From positions 1-64,000 of the forward strand of contig NZ_LS974202.1 in assembly GCF_900157305.1 (NCBI RefSeq): a stretch of DNA of 64,000 nucleotides. Direction: 5' to 3'. The position numbers and the translations under genes were made by a program. The notes under the pieces were generated by a model. The model saw only the letters and a list, made by a program, of their open reading frames with translations, was not told where the DNA came from and made no database searches. This document shows, piece by piece, positions 36,214 through 48,361 of this stretch; the first letter of the stretch is position 1; each line of letters begins with the position of its first letter. Source of the stretch: Mesotoga infera. Its GTDB lineage: Bacteria > Thermotogota > Thermotogae > Petrotogales > Kosmotogaceae.

Positions 36214-36984
36214 ATGTTCACAAGAGATCAGGGAAGATACTTCATAAGCAACAGAATATGGGACGAGGAATCTGGCAATTCCCGGATATCCGATCAGCAG
36301 CTGGGAAAACCTCAACCGGCTCTTGAAAAACCTTTCATTGAAGAAGGCCTGTTACCCCTTCCAGAACCGTTTTCGGTAACTTTCAAGAAAAAAGATATTA
36401 CATCGATAATATATGATAGAAGAAGTCGCAGGGTCTTCACGGATGAAGCAATGACTCCCGGAGAACTTTCGTATCTTTTGTGGGCCAGTCAGGGGATTAA
36501 GGAGATAATGGCAAACAATTACGCGACTCTGAGAACGGTACCTTCGGCCGGAGCCCGGCATCCTTTCGAAACATATCTTTATATCAATAGAGTCTCGGAA
36601 ATGGAAAAGGGAATCTACCGTTACGTAGCATCGAAGCACTCGTTGAACCTATTGAAAGCGGGAAATTTCACCGATGAGATGGACGAGGCCAGTCTCAAAC
36701 AACACTTCGTCGGCAATTCTGCCGTGACGTTCATCTGGTCTGTGGTTCCGTATAGAACTGAATGGAGATACAACCTTCACTCCTATAAAGTGATCCTTAT
36801 TGATGCGGGTCATGTGTGCCAGAATCTTTACATCGCCTGTGAGGCTTTAGGTTTAGGAACGTGTGCAATTGGTGCTTACAATCAAGATAAGATAGACAAG
36901 CTTTTAAACCTTGACGGAGAGGACGAATTTGTGGTCTATTTAGCTCCGGTCGGCCGCTACAATGAAAGAGGGAATCAAAAGTGA
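36214..36984 (+). CDS. SagB-type nitroreductase
   Basis: 256 residues with RBS GGGAGG before the ATG. The SagB/ThcOx fold is shown by RRSRRVFTDEAMTPGELSYL, TVPSAGARHPFETYLYINRV and, near the end, ACEALGLGTCAIGAYN. It binds FMN; family members oxidise azolines in peptide maturation or act on small redox substrates. No YcaO, precursor peptide or other azole gene is nearby, so peptide modification is not supported here. The stop overlaps the next start. Confidence 0.85.
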   Translation: MFTRDQGRYFISNRIWDEESGNSRISDQQLGKPQPALEKPFIEEGLLPLPEPFSVTFKKKDITSIIYDRRSRRVFTDEAMTPGELSYLLWASQGIKEIMANNYATLRTVPSAGARHPFETYLYINRVSEMEKGIYRYVASKHSLNLLKAGNFTDEMDEASLKQHFVGNSAVTFIWSVVPYRTEWRYNLHSYKVILIDAGHVCQNLYIACEALGLGTCAIGAYNQDKIDKLLNLDGEDEFVVYLAPVGRYNERGNQK

Positions 36985-37430
36985 TCTTGAATGACTTAGA
37001 AAGAAGGTTGCTTAATCAGATATACGCGAAGGTTTCAGGGCGAGAAAAGAGGTATCTGCCCGTGGATGTCCTGGCCACCGAAAGTGGTCTTTGTCCCGAA
37101 GAGTTCAGCAAGGTTTTGGCATTTCTAAATGAAGAGGATTACGTAGAAGTAAAACCCTTCAGAATGCTAAGAATAACCCACAAGGGAATATTAACTTGTG
37201 AAGAGTGTGAAGTCCCCGAAAAGAGAGAAATACGGAATAGAGTTATGGAGAAAATCAAAGAGCTCTCACAAGGAGATACAGAAGCTTTCGTCATCATCGA
37301 CGCGCTTGCCGGTGAACTGAACTTAATGAGATACGAGTTGTTCGATATTCTTAATTACCTTCAGGGCGAGGGGCTGGTAAAGATTCACTCGAGGATCTCC
37401 GTCTCTATTTGCGAAAAGGCACTGGGATGA
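36981..37430 (+). CDS. Small protein with two winged-helix-like halves
   Basis: 149 residues. The GTG start overlaps the nitroreductase stop, so they are translationally coupled. Both halves look like winged helices (VDVLATESGLCPEEFSKVLA and LAGELNLMRYELFDILNYLQ), each ending in a V-K/E strand. A CEECEV motif in the middle might bind metal. It may regulate or partner the nitroreductase. No family name can be given with confidence. Confidence 0.6.
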   Translation: MILNDLERRLLNQIYAKVSGREKRYLPVDVLATESGLCPEEFSKVLAFLNEEDYVEVKPFRMLRITHKGILTCEECEVPEKREIRNRVMEKIKELSQGDTEAFVIIDALAGELNLMRYELFDILNYLQGEGLVKIHSRISVSICEKALG

Positions 37431-37590
37431 CACCTTGTTCGTTTTTGAAGCTTAAGTCCTGTCCTCTCAAAAAAGATCTAGGCAGCCACTATCTTCACTA
37501 CAAGAGAAACGGTGTCAATCGAAGATACAAAGAAAATGAACAATTTACTGTATATTTTCATTATCAAATTCCAGTCAGAAAAGCACGTGC

Positions 37591-37596
37591 TATAAT
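37591..37596 (+). promoter_or_regulatory. Promoter -10 of the lysine operon
   Basis: TATAAT lies 11 bases before the first riboswitch helix; the expected start is near 37603. The -35 is weak (TTCCAG, 16 bases upstream). Confidence 0.6.
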
Positions 37597-37606
37597 CAAG
37601 CGAAAG

Positions 37607-37776
37607 TAACCCAACGGAGGAGCACCCGTGAAGAGTAGACGTCCATCAGGGAATCGGGGCGGATCGAAAGGCTAGGGTGCCGAAGGGGATGGGAGCCCCA
37701 GATCCTGTCGCCCTGGGCATACGGAGAATATCCGTATGACTGTCACGGAGGAGTCCGTGGAGAGCCGGTGGGTTTG
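37607..37776 (+). ncRNA. Lysine riboswitch (L box) aptamer
   Basis: Closely follows the known Thermotoga lysine aptamer: GAAGAGTAGACG, CATCAGGGAATCGGGG, GAAAGGCTAGGGTGCCGAAG, CCTGGGCATACGGAGAATAT and TGTCACGGAGGAGTCCGTGG, closed by P1 (ACCCAACGG with CCGGTGGGT). Lysine binding stabilises P1. It controls the biosynthetic operon downstream. Confidence 0.95.
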
Positions 37777-37839
37777 GAATAAGCGATTATTTCAAACCAT
37801 TAGGTGTTCCCGGTCTCATTCGGGAACACTTTTTATTTT
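37771..37839 (+). terminator. Riboswitch expression platform and terminator
   Basis: A 12-bp hairpin GGTTTGGAATAA / TTATTTCAAACC with loop GCGA overlaps the 3' strand of P1. It is followed by the terminator GTGTTCCCG / CGGGAACAC and TTTTTATTTT. With lysine, P1 would form and the terminator would stop transcription; without lysine, GAGCCGG can pair with CCGGTCTC in the terminator's left arm. The pairing details are inference. Confidence 0.85.
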
Positions 37840-37851
37840 GGAGGTGAGGCT

Positions 37852-38817
37852 ATGAAACTCGCAGTCGTTGGAGCCACCGGCGAAGTTGGCCGGATGATGC
37901 TTAAAAAGCTTGAAGAAGAATCGATTGAGCCTGATGGGATAGACCTTTTCTCCTCTAGCCGAAGTGCCGGGAGTCTTATGAAATTTACCGGAAAGAGTGT
38001 AGAGGTTAGAGAGCTTAGAGAGGATTCTCTACGAACGTATTACGATTATGTCCTTTTCTCAGCGGGGGCTTCCGTTTCAAAAGTTTTCGCTCCTATTGCC
38101 GCATCTTACGGAGCGGTTGTTATAGACAATTCTTCAGCCTTCAGGCAGAGTGAAGGTATCCCCCTTGTGGTTCCGGAAATCAATGGTTTTCTTTTAAAAG
38201 ACTACAGAGGAATAGTAGCTAATCCTAACTGCTCGACTATACAGATGGTTTTGTCACTGTATAAAATACACAGGAAATTCGGCTTGAGAATCGTTGTTGT
38301 ATCCACCTACCAGGCCGTGTCGGGTGCCGGGAACAGGGGGATTGTCGAGCTGGAGAAACAGGAAGCCGGATCACAGGATCATGCGGTATTTGTAAGAAAA
38401 ATCCACAGGAACGTGGTTCCTGTTATAGGCGATATACTCGAAAACTCCTTTTCTGTTGAGGAGATGAAGATGGTCAACGAAACCAGAAAGATACTGGGCG
38501 ACTCTAAAATATCCATCTGGCCGACCACAGTGAGAGTCCCGGTTATGCATGGCCATTCCGAAGCGATTTTCTGCGAAACCGAAAAACCCTTCGACCTTGA
38601 AGACCTCAGGGTAGAGCTTCGGGCGAGCGAAGATGTCGTTTTGACCGATGAAAAGTTCACACCGGCAGAGATAGCCGGATCGGATCTTGTTTATGTTTCA
38701 AGAATAAGATCATTTGACAGTCATCGTTTTCTGTTGTGGAACGTGGCCGACAACATCAGGGTGGGTGCTGCCACAAACGCCGTGAGAATTCTGAAGATGC
38801 ATGCGGGAGGTGTATAG
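37852..38817 (+). CDS. asd: Aspartate-semialdehyde dehydrogenase
   Basis: 321 residues; ATG at 37852 after GGAGGTGAGGCT. It reduces aspartyl phosphate to aspartate semialdehyde, the entry to lysine. An NADP-binding loop VVGATGEVGRMMLKKL starts the protein; the catalytic cysteine is in ANPNCSTIQMV, and VSTYQAVSGAG and PVMHGHSEA are further family motifs. First gene of the riboswitch-controlled operon; its stop is one base before the dapF start. Confidence 0.95.
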   Translation: MKLAVVGATGEVGRMMLKKLEEESIEPDGIDLFSSSRSAGSLMKFTGKSVEVRELREDSLRTYYDYVLFSAGASVSKVFAPIAASYGAVVIDNSSAFRQSEGIPLVVPEINGFLLKDYRGIVANPNCSTIQMVLSLYKIHRKFGLRIVVVSTYQAVSGAGNRGIVELEKQEAGSQDHAVFVRKIHRNVVPVIGDILENSFSVEEMKMVNETRKILGDSKISIWPTTVRVPVMHGHSEAIFCETEKPFDLEDLRVELRASEDVVLTDEKFTPAEIAGSDLVYVSRIRSFDSHRFLLWNVADNIRVGAATNAVRILKMHAGGV

Positions 38818-39504
38818 AATGAAAGGAGCCAATTATTCGGCCACTGGTAATACCTTTCTAGTTGTCGATTCAAGAGAGGAAAGACTTGATGATGTGACCA
38901 AACACAGCATCGTGATTAAGAACGTTGGAAATAATGACGGCGTCATTTTCGTCGAAAAGGGCTTCATGGATTTCTACAACCGCGATGGTCTGAGAGCAAG
39001 CTTCTGTGGTAACGGCGCAAGGACTTACGCATTTTTCATACATGAAAAAGAGGGAAGGGATAGGATCAGTTTCAAAAGTATGGCCGGCGAGATCGAAGGA
39101 GTAGTCTCGCAAGGAATTGTTAGCATTAGAATGCCTGACCCGATCCTAACCGGAAGTTTCGAGGAGGAGGGGTTCTCAGGAGAGATAATAACCGTGGGAG
39201 TCCCCCATATAGTAATAGAAGGCAACACGGAGAAGATTGACTGGGAGCTCCTTGTACCTCTAAGACATCTCTACGATGCCAACGTGAACGTTTATTCGGT
39301 CATCGAAAGGGGAAAGTTGCGTATAAGGACATACGAACGCGGAGTAGAAGCCGAAACCGGTGCCTGTGGAAGCGGTGCCACTTCTGTGAGCTGGATATAT
39401 GCGAAAAGGACAGGTCTAAGGAGAGTGGAATTGAAGGCAAACGGGGGCTGGCTTACAGTTGCTTTCAAAGATGGAAAGGCCTATCTCGGAGGAGGTGTAG
39501 AGAA

Positions 39505-41715
<2,211 letters not shown>

Positions 41716-41719
<4 letters not shown>

Positions 41720-42918
41720 TGGTAGTTCAGAAGTACGGTGGTTCATCTGTGGCCGATATAGAGAGAATAAAAAATGTCGCTGCTAGAATAGAGAAGAGAG
41801 TGAAGAATGGTGATAAACTGATCGTGGTAGTTTCAGCCATGGGTAAAACTACCAACGAGTTGATCGCTCTCGCTGGGAAAATATCGTCTCAACCCAGCCC
41901 ACGTGAGCTCGATATGCTTCTAGCGACCGGCGAGCAAGTTTCAGCGGCTCTCCTTAGTATCGCCCTGATGGAACTTGGTGTCAGATCTATCTCCTACAAT
42001 GCTTTTCAACTCAATATAAACACATTCGGTGAGTTCAGCAATGCCAGGATCGCCGACATAAATCTCAATAAAATCTATTCTGAACTCGAAGCCAGAGACG
42101 TTCTCGTGGTCACAGGTTTTCAGGGCATAAATCCGGAAGGCGATCTGACGACACTTGGAAGAGGTGGATCCGACACATCTGCCGTGGCGATTGCGGCGAA
42201 AGCCTGTGTGCCATGCGAGATATACAGCGATGTTGCCGGAATATATACGTGCGATCCCAAAGTGCATGAGAAAGCAAGAAAACTGGAATATATAACATAC
42301 GATGATATGCTCGAACTCGCAGCTCTGGGTGCGAAAGTGCTTCATTCACGTTCTGTGGAAATAGCCAAGAAATACAACGTAGAGCTTATTTGTCTCTCAT
42401 CTTTCAGTGAAGAAGGAGGTACCAGAGTGGTGGCGAAATTGCCAGAATGGCTCGAACAGCCTGTGGTAACGGGTGCTACAATAGATACCAACCAACTAAA
42501 AGTGACCGTCAATTATCTCCCCGGCGATACAGATATACTCAGCAGAATATTCAACGCCGTTGCGAAGGCCAGCTTCAATGTTGATATGATTTCGGTAGTC
42601 AATGAGAACGGTCACTCCCACCTCACCTTTACCGTTCTATCGGCCAACCCGGCGGCTATTCGAAGGACCATTGAGAGTGTCTTGAAAGATATCGATGGTT
42701 GGGAACTCACACTCGACGACAATGTGGCGAAGGTATCTACTGTGGGGGTCGGTATGAGATCGAGTGCAGGGGTTGCTGCCAGGTTTTTCTCCTCGCTCCA
42801 GAAGGCCGGTGTTAGAATAATTGCAACAACGACTTCGGAGATTAAGATATCTGTGCTAGTTCCCCGAACCGATGCGAGCAAAGCTTTAAGAGTATTGCTC
42901 GACGAATTCGATCTATAG
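41716..42918 (+). CDS. lysC: Aspartokinase
   Basis: 400 residues. It phosphorylates aspartate, the first step. [18 protein letters not shown] carries the aspartokinase signature KYGGSSV, and [20 protein letters not shown] binds ATP. Two ACT domains occupy about 265-400, the site where lysine feedback would act. The first ATG overlaps the dapH stop (ATGA). Confidence 0.95.
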
Positions 42919-42928
42919 GGTGAGTTGC

Positions 42929-44026
42929 ATGCTTTCGAGAGTGTACGACGCCCTTCCACTTAAAGTGGAAAGAGCTCACGGTGTAAGGATATCGACTGAT
43001 AAGGGTGAGTTTCTTGACACCTTCGCCGGTATAGGAGTTCTCGCCTTCGGCCATACTGACGAAAAAACGATTGAAGCCATAAAAGAAAAGATCGGAAGAT
43101 TCTCTCACACTTCCAACTATTTTCTCGATGAAGATGCCATATCACTTAGCCAAATGTTGCTTAATATGAGCTGTGGAGAAGGGGAGGTCTTCTTCACCAA
43201 CTCGGGTACAGAGGCGACGGAGGCGGCGATCAAAGCGATCAGGAAGTTGAGAAGGGGAAAACTCGTTTCTTTCGAAGGTAACTTTCACGGCAGGACAATG
43301 GGGGCCCTTTCGCTTACCCACAGCCCGAAGCTTCGAACACCTTTTGAACCTTTGCTTCCAGATAGTATTTTTCTACCGCTTTCTGGAAGGGTTTTTGAGG
43401 AGTTCGCCAGGAACAACGAAATCGCGGGCGTTTTCGTTGAACCTGTACAGGGAAACAGCGGTGTTTATCCTCTACCTGAAGAACTAATCGAAGCTATTTC
43501 CAGCATGAAGGAAAAGTACGGTTTTTTGATAGTCGCCGATGAAATACAGAGTGGTCTTTGCAGGACCGGGGACTTTTTCGCCTACCAACATCACGATCTG
43601 CGAGCCGATATAATTACCGTGGGTAAGGCCGTCGGCGGTGGACTTCCTCTCGGCGCTGCTATCTTTTGTGGTGTGAGACCCTTCGCTATAGGAGACCATG
43701 GTTCAACCTTTGCACCAAATCCCGTGAGCCTGGCTGCCGGAAAGTCCGTGGTGGAGAGAATGGATACCACTCTTCTCGAAGGTGTTAAAATAAAAGGAAA
43801 GCACCTGCGCCTCGGAATAGAAAAGCTTGCATGGGTGAAGGAGATAAGGGGAAGAGGCCTTATGTTGGGACTTTCAACTCACGATCCGGCCCGAATAAAG
43901 GAGAAGGCCTTCGATAGAGGTGTCCTGCTCAACGTCACCGGAGGTAGCATAAGATTGCTCCCTGCACTAAATATCTCCATTGATGAAATAGATGAAATAC
44001 TTGAAAGATTAGATTTTGGAGGTTGA
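42929..44026 (+). CDS. Class III aminotransferase, probable N-acetyl-DAP aminotransferase
   Basis: 365 residues from the ATG at 42929; the GTG at 42920 is a weaker start. PLP-fold type I aminotransferase (ArgD/PatA group): FFTNSGTEATEAAIKAIR, SFEGNFHGRTMGALSLT, VADEIQSGLCRTGDFFA and the PLP lysine in TVGKAVGGGLPLGA. In this operon it most likely makes N-acetyl-LL-2,6-diaminopimelate; ArgD-type ornithine activity cannot be excluded from sequence. Confidence 0.88.
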   Translation: MLSRVYDALPLKVERAHGVRISTDKGEFLDTFAGIGVLAFGHTDEKTIEAIKEKIGRFSHTSNYFLDEDAISLSQMLLNMSCGEGEVFFTNSGTEATEAAIKAIRKLRRGKLVSFEGNFHGRTMGALSLTHSPKLRTPFEPLLPDSIFLPLSGRVFEEFARNNEIAGVFVEPVQGNSGVYPLPEELIEAISSMKEKYGFLIVADEIQSGLCRTGDFFAYQHHDLRADIITVGKAVGGGLPLGAAIFCGVRPFAIGDHGSTFAPNPVSLAAGKSVVERMDTTLLEGVKIKGKHLRLGIEKLAWVKEIRGRGLMLGLSTHDPARIKEKAFDRGVLLNVTGGSIRLLPALNISIDEIDEILERLDFGG

Positions 44027-44027
44027 G

Positions 44028-45155
44028 ATGATCGATTTTCAGAAACTGGCGAACGACTACGGTACACCGCTCTACGTGTACGACGCTGTGGAGATAAGGG
44101 AGAGAATACGTAGGGCCAGGGAGGTCTTCAAAGGGTTCAACGCTGGTATAGTTTTTGCCCTCAAGGCCAATGGAAATCCTGCCCTTCTAAAGATAATGGC
44201 ACAGGAAGGTGTTGGAGCGGATGTCGTTTCCAAAGGAGAACTCCTGGCGGCTAAAATGGCCGGAATGAAAACGATCGTATGGAACGGGAACGGGAAATGC
44301 TCCTCCGAGAGAGAGCATTTCACAAACAAGGGAATAAACTATGTATCTATCGATTCCTTTGAAGAGCTTCCTCTATGGGATGGAGTAGAAATAATAAAGC
44401 TTCTCAGGGTCAATCCCGACGTCGATGCCAGAACCCATCCACACATATCTACCGGTCTGAAATCACATAAATTCGGTGTTCCCATTGAAAAAATCGACAG
44501 GGTGGCAGACAGGATAGATGGTCTGCATGTACATATCGGTTCTCAAATCACCGAAGTAGCTCCATTTTTAGATGCTTACTCGAAAGTTCTCGACTGCGCG
44601 AAGAAGTACGGTTTCAAATACATTAACCTTGGTGGGGGCTGGGGAATAGATTATTCAGGTGATTCACTCGATATTGAAGCTCTGAAATCGGGAATTACAG
44701 CACTTTTTTCCGATTACGACGGTAAATTAATCAGCGAATTGGGACGTTTTATAGTAGGGCCGGCCGGATACCTCGTTGCCGGCGTGGTGAGTGTGAAACA
44801 CTCAGATAAGGTCTTTGTAGTCACCGATGCAGGTATGAACACTCTCATTAGACCGGTGCTTTACGATGCACATCACAGGATACGCGTTCTAAATGGAACT
44901 GGAAAGACTGTTACCGCTGATGTTGTCGGGCCGTTATGCGAAAGCGGAGATATACTGGCCCGCGACAGGAGATTGGAGATACCTATACCGGGCAGTGCAA
45001 TAGTCTTCGAAAACGCCGGGGCATATGGTTTTTCAATGGCCAGCAATTACAATGGGATGCCTCTTCCGGCAGAAATTCTCGTAGATGGTAAAGAAGTAAA
45101 ACTTATAAGGAAACGTCAGAGCATAGAGGAGCTTTTCGTAAACGTAAAAATATGA
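44028..45155 (+). CDS. lysA: Diaminopimelate decarboxylase
   Basis: 375 residues from the ATG at 44028 with GGAGG five bases upstream. It converts meso-DAP to lysine, the last step. The PLP lysine is in FALKANGNPALL (about residue 45); HVHIGSQI, NLGGGWGIDY and CESGDILARDR are family motifs of the alanine-racemase-like fold. It is the last gene of the operon. Confidence 0.95.
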   Translation: MIDFQKLANDYGTPLYVYDAVEIRERIRRAREVFKGFNAGIVFALKANGNPALLKIMAQEGVGADVVSKGELLAAKMAGMKTIVWNGNGKCSSEREHFTNKGINYVSIDSFEELPLWDGVEIIKLLRVNPDVDARTHPHISTGLKSHKFGVPIEKIDRVADRIDGLHVHIGSQITEVAPFLDAYSKVLDCAKKYGFKYINLGGGWGIDYSGDSLDIEALKSGITALFSDYDGKLISELGRFIVGPAGYLVAGVVSVKHSDKVFVVTDAGMNTLIRPVLYDAHHRIRVLNGTGKTVTADVVGPLCESGDILARDRRLEIPIPGSAIVFENAGAYGFSMASNYNGMPLPAEILVDGKEVKLIRKRQSIEELFVNVKI

Positions 45156-45229
45156 TCTCTTAAGTTGCAAGAGAGCGTTTGCAAAACAGTGAAGTCGAAC
45201 CTCTTCAACCTCCAACTTTTTATATTGTC

Positions 45230-45811
45230 TTAGAAGGCATAGCCAATACCTATTAATCCTCCATCTGGAATTGTCGTACCTCCAACCAGTGGAAAATCGA
45301 TATCGAAATAAACCCGGCCGTTGTTCACCGAGATACCTGGAATAAAACCGACTTCACTTGCCACGAAGAGCTGGAGTTTTGCCGCTATCATCCAGTCCAT
45401 AATCTTGAGTCCTACGATCGGCGCTATCCTTATATAAGGTTCGAACAGAGTCTCGTTGTTGCCAGACTTAGATAAAAAGAAGAAGCCACCGCTCGCCAGA
45501 AGGGCTATGTTTGAAAATCCAGGAATTCCGAACTTGGCACCTCCTTCGAGAGTTATCGAAGGAGAGTTTATGAAGATACTAGGTAAAGCCGCTCTAAAAG
45601 AGGCCTCTACGTAATCAGTCAAGCCCATTCTTGCCAGGTACTGAAAAGTCCACGGGACGACGATAGCTTCGTTGAAGCCGACGAGCAAGTCCATTCCGAT
45701 GGCGTGTTTCACGGTTCCTTTGGGCTGGATCTCCGGTCCCATAAGTAGGGACATCGGAACACAACCTGAAAAAATCAAAAGTATTACTATGATTGGGAAT
45801 ATCCATTTCAT
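45230..45811 (-). CDS. Predicted lipoprotein of unknown function
   Basis: 193 residues from the ATG at 45811 (AAAGGAG eight bases upstream; a GTG at 45820 is less well placed). Signal peptide with lipobox LLIFSGC. The rest is rich in beta strands and hydrophobic stretches, with ends typical of small outer-membrane or outer-surface proteins (IGIGYAF at the C-terminus). It follows the patatin-like gene closely and is probably in one operon with it. Confidence 0.65.
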   Translation of the reverse strand: MKWIFPIIVILLIFSGCVPMSLLMGPEIQPKGTVKHAIGMDLLVGFNEAIVVPWTFQYLARMGLTDYVEASFRAALPSIFINSPSITLEGGAKFGIPGFSNIALLASGGFFFLSKSGNNETLFEPYIRIAPIVGLKIMDWMIAAKLQLFVASEVGFIPGISVNNGRVYFDIDFPLVGGTTIPDGGLIGIGYAF

Positions 45812-45816
45812 AGCGA

Positions 45817-47106
45817 TCACTCCTTTACGTCACTCAAAGTGTCGAAAGAGGATTTGAATAAAGAAAACTTCTCTGGGAGTTCCGGCAACTGGGCATTCTC
45901 GTAAAGATATAGTACAAACTCGAGAGCCTTGCTGTACGGAACCAAAGATTCCTTGGATGGTTTTATCCCGTCTCTCTCGTGAGCGGCTTTAATCTCTTTA
46001 AGTATCTCGCCGGTACTGTATAGCATCAAATTGTTAATTTTCAGCTGACGGGCGAGGTTATCCAGTAGAACCAGAGTTGGCATTGGCAGTTTGTAGATCT
46101 TTTCAAGCGACTCAACGAAATCCCGGTAAAAACTTTCGGGGGAAGGCCATCTCACAGGATCACCTATAAACTCGATCGCCTCAAGTTGCTTTTCTATAGG
46201 AAGCGAGCCGAACATTATCTCCAGAACATCACGATCTTCGAATATGTAGGTATATTCACCTATTACTAGGCCGAAAGCGGCTAGCGTATCTAGATAACCT
46301 TCTTCGATCTGAAGTTGTATCTTTTCGGGATCAAAGTCGAGAGTACTACCGTACATGATGCGCGGAATTACGTGTGTGACTTTTGCTCCTTGTACGAAGG
46401 CCTGAAATCTGGCTACCCTATCCCTCAATGCAACTCGCCCTATATCGACAAGTACGATGTTTCTGAATCCTCTCTGAAGAGCCATCTCCACCGGTTGATT
46501 CGAATAGATCCCCCCGTCTATGAAAGCCTTTCCATCTACTTTAACAGTTTGAAAGCCTGGGAAATCAGCGCTGGCCATTATGTAATCGATAAGCTTTCCA
46601 TCAGGAATATCTTCTATGAAAAGCATTTCCGGTCGCAGATCCGTCAGATCGAAAGTTACAAGTCCAAAATCTACCCCAGAGTCCCTGATTGTCTTTTCTG
46701 AAATCAATTCCTCAAGTAATTCTCTCAGAGGTGAAACGTCTATACCCTTTCTTATTATATCGATAGCTCCCTGGAAAAGTTCACCGACACTCCAGTCATT
46801 TGAACCACCGTAAGCATCTATCAACGCTTTTTGCCCCTGCGTTGGCCTCATCACTTTGCTTTCGGAGATATCTCTCCATACCTCCAGAGCCTTTTCAAAA
46901 TCCCCCTGGGCAACTGCCGCAGCGTTCAGAGAGCCAACAGAAGTGCCATAGACTCCACCTATCTCTATGCCCAGATCTATCAGAGCCTTCCAGGCGCCAA
47001 TTTCGTAACCACCTTTGGCACCGCCACCGGAAAGAACCAGCCCTACACTAGACAAAGCCAGAGATACTATCATCAAAAACAACAAGACTAGAACGGAATT
47101 CTTCAT
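45817..47106 (-). CDS. Patatin-like phospholipase, exported
   Basis: 429 residues with a signal peptide (about 1-18) and RBS GAGGTGAG before the ATG. Patatin fold: oxyanion loop LSGGGAKGGYEIGAWKAL, nucleophile elbow GTSVGSLNA (Ser) and catalytic Asp in FIDGGIYSN. It hydrolyses lipids or acts as a periplasmic acyl hydrolase. It starts a two-gene unit with the lipoprotein. Confidence 0.9.
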   Translation of the reverse strand: MKNSVLVLLFLMIVSLALSSVGLVLSGGGAKGGYEIGAWKALIDLGIEIGGVYGTSVGSLNAAAVAQGDFEKALEVWRDISESKVMRPTQGQKALIDAYGGSNDWSVGELFQGAIDIIRKGIDVSPLRELLEELISEKTIRDSGVDFGLVTFDLTDLRPEMLFIEDIPDGKLIDYIMASADFPGFQTVKVDGKAFIDGGIYSNQPVEMALQRGFRNIVLVDIGRVALRDRVARFQAFVQGAKVTHVIPRIMYGSTLDFDPEKIQLQIEEGYLDTLAAFGLVIGEYTYIFEDRDVLEIMFGSLPIEKQLEAIEFIGDPVRWPSPESFYRDFVESLEKIYKLPMPTLVLLDNLARQLKINNLMLYSTGEILKEIKAAHERDGIKPSKESLVPYSKALEFVLYLYENAQLPELPEKFSLFKSSFDTLSDVKE

Positions 47107-47185
47107 CTTCTCACCTCTCTTTCGAATAGCTAAATGATACCATCACAGCTTTTATCTGAGAAAGGTGGAGCGAATATCTTCACGG

Positions 47186-48097
47186 TCAAGCGAACAACGA
47201 AATTATTACAGGAATACTCACCAGTGAGAAGAAGGTAGAAGCTGCGATCAATCTCGATGCGAGATCGTAATCGGAATCGTACATCCTGGCAAATATGGAA
47301 GTATTGGCCGCCGCCGGCATGGCGCTCATGATTATAAGGATTTTCTCTACAACATCGGGCAATTCTACCAGTTGCAGGAAGAGAAAAACAGTGAAAGGAA
47401 CGGCAAGAAGTTTGAAAAGACTATACACTATAACTCTTTGGTCTCCAAGCACACTCTTTATGTTGGTTTCGGCTAGAGTAATACCGGTTACAACCATGGC
47501 CAGGGGAACCGTGCACTTTCCTAGCAAATTCAATGACTCTTCTAGAAAACCCGGTAAAGGAATCGAAAAAAGGAACAGGATCAAACCTATTAGAAGAGAG
47601 ATTATCCCTGGATTGAGCAAACATTTTCTCCTGTCACCAGATTCTTTTCCGGCTATGATTCTCAGACCGGCTGTCCATGTAAGAACATTGAACCAGATAT
47701 TGAACACACCTGTATAGAAGACACCTTCTCTACCGAGAACCATCTCCACCACAGGGTACCCCATATAGACCACATTCCCCAGCAGCAAAGCGTAAAGAAC
47801 AACGGCCCCGGCTTTCCCTTCGAGTTTGAGCAGCCTGACTGTAACGAGTCCCAAGATCCATAGAAAAACGTATAGAATCCCCCCGCTTAAGAGCAAAATG
47901 AAAGAGCTGGAAAGCATTTCGAATGAAAATTGGAATTGCATAGAGTCGATCACAAGCGCTGGAAGAGTCACATAAAGAACAAAAGAAGAAAGTCCTTTCG
48001 TGAAGGAATCTTCTACGAGTCTTGCCTTTTTTATTGCGAAGCCTACCCCGATTAAAACGAAAAAAGTCAATACTTTACCTACTATTGGATTCATCAC
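47186..48097 (-). CDS. AEC-family transporter (auxin efflux carrier type)
   Basis: 303 residues with about ten membrane segments in two inverted halves, and the AEC motif FVLYVTLPALVIDSM in the first half. These carriers export organic acids or other anions. No RBS is visible and a TATAAT lies 6 bases before the GTG (9 before the ATG at 48094), so the mRNA may be leaderless. Confidence 0.85.
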   Translation of the reverse strand: MMNPIVGKVLTFFVLIGVGFAIKKARLVEDSFTKGLSSFVLYVTLPALVIDSMQFQFSFEMLSSSFILLLSGGILYVFLWILGLVTVRLLKLEGKAGAVVLYALLLGNVVYMGYPVVEMVLGREGVFYTGVFNIWFNVLTWTAGLRIIAGKESGDRRKCLLNPGIISLLIGLILFLFSIPLPGFLEESLNLLGKCTVPLAMVVTGITLAETNIKSVLGDQRVIVYSLFKLLAVPFTVFLFLQLVELPDVVEKILIIMSAMPAAANTSIFARMYDSDYDLASRLIAASTFFSLVSIPVIISLFA

Positions 48098-48361
48098 GAT
48101 AATTATAAGCCAGTATATTCAAGAAAGACCGTGATGACGAAAGAATAGAGGTATTGCGGGAGGCTTTGTACCCAAAGCGTTCTTAATCTGGATTTCTCAA
48201 AGGATATTCTATTGTGATAAACTTGTAAATGAGGTTCGATCCTTTCCTTTTTTTTCTGTCCGGTATCACCGGTTTCTATTTGGTCGTGAGAGTGGAGTTG
48301 ATATTATTCAGGATGCCATATCGGCAGCCCATACACCTTAACAGAAAAAGGGGGTTTTTGA

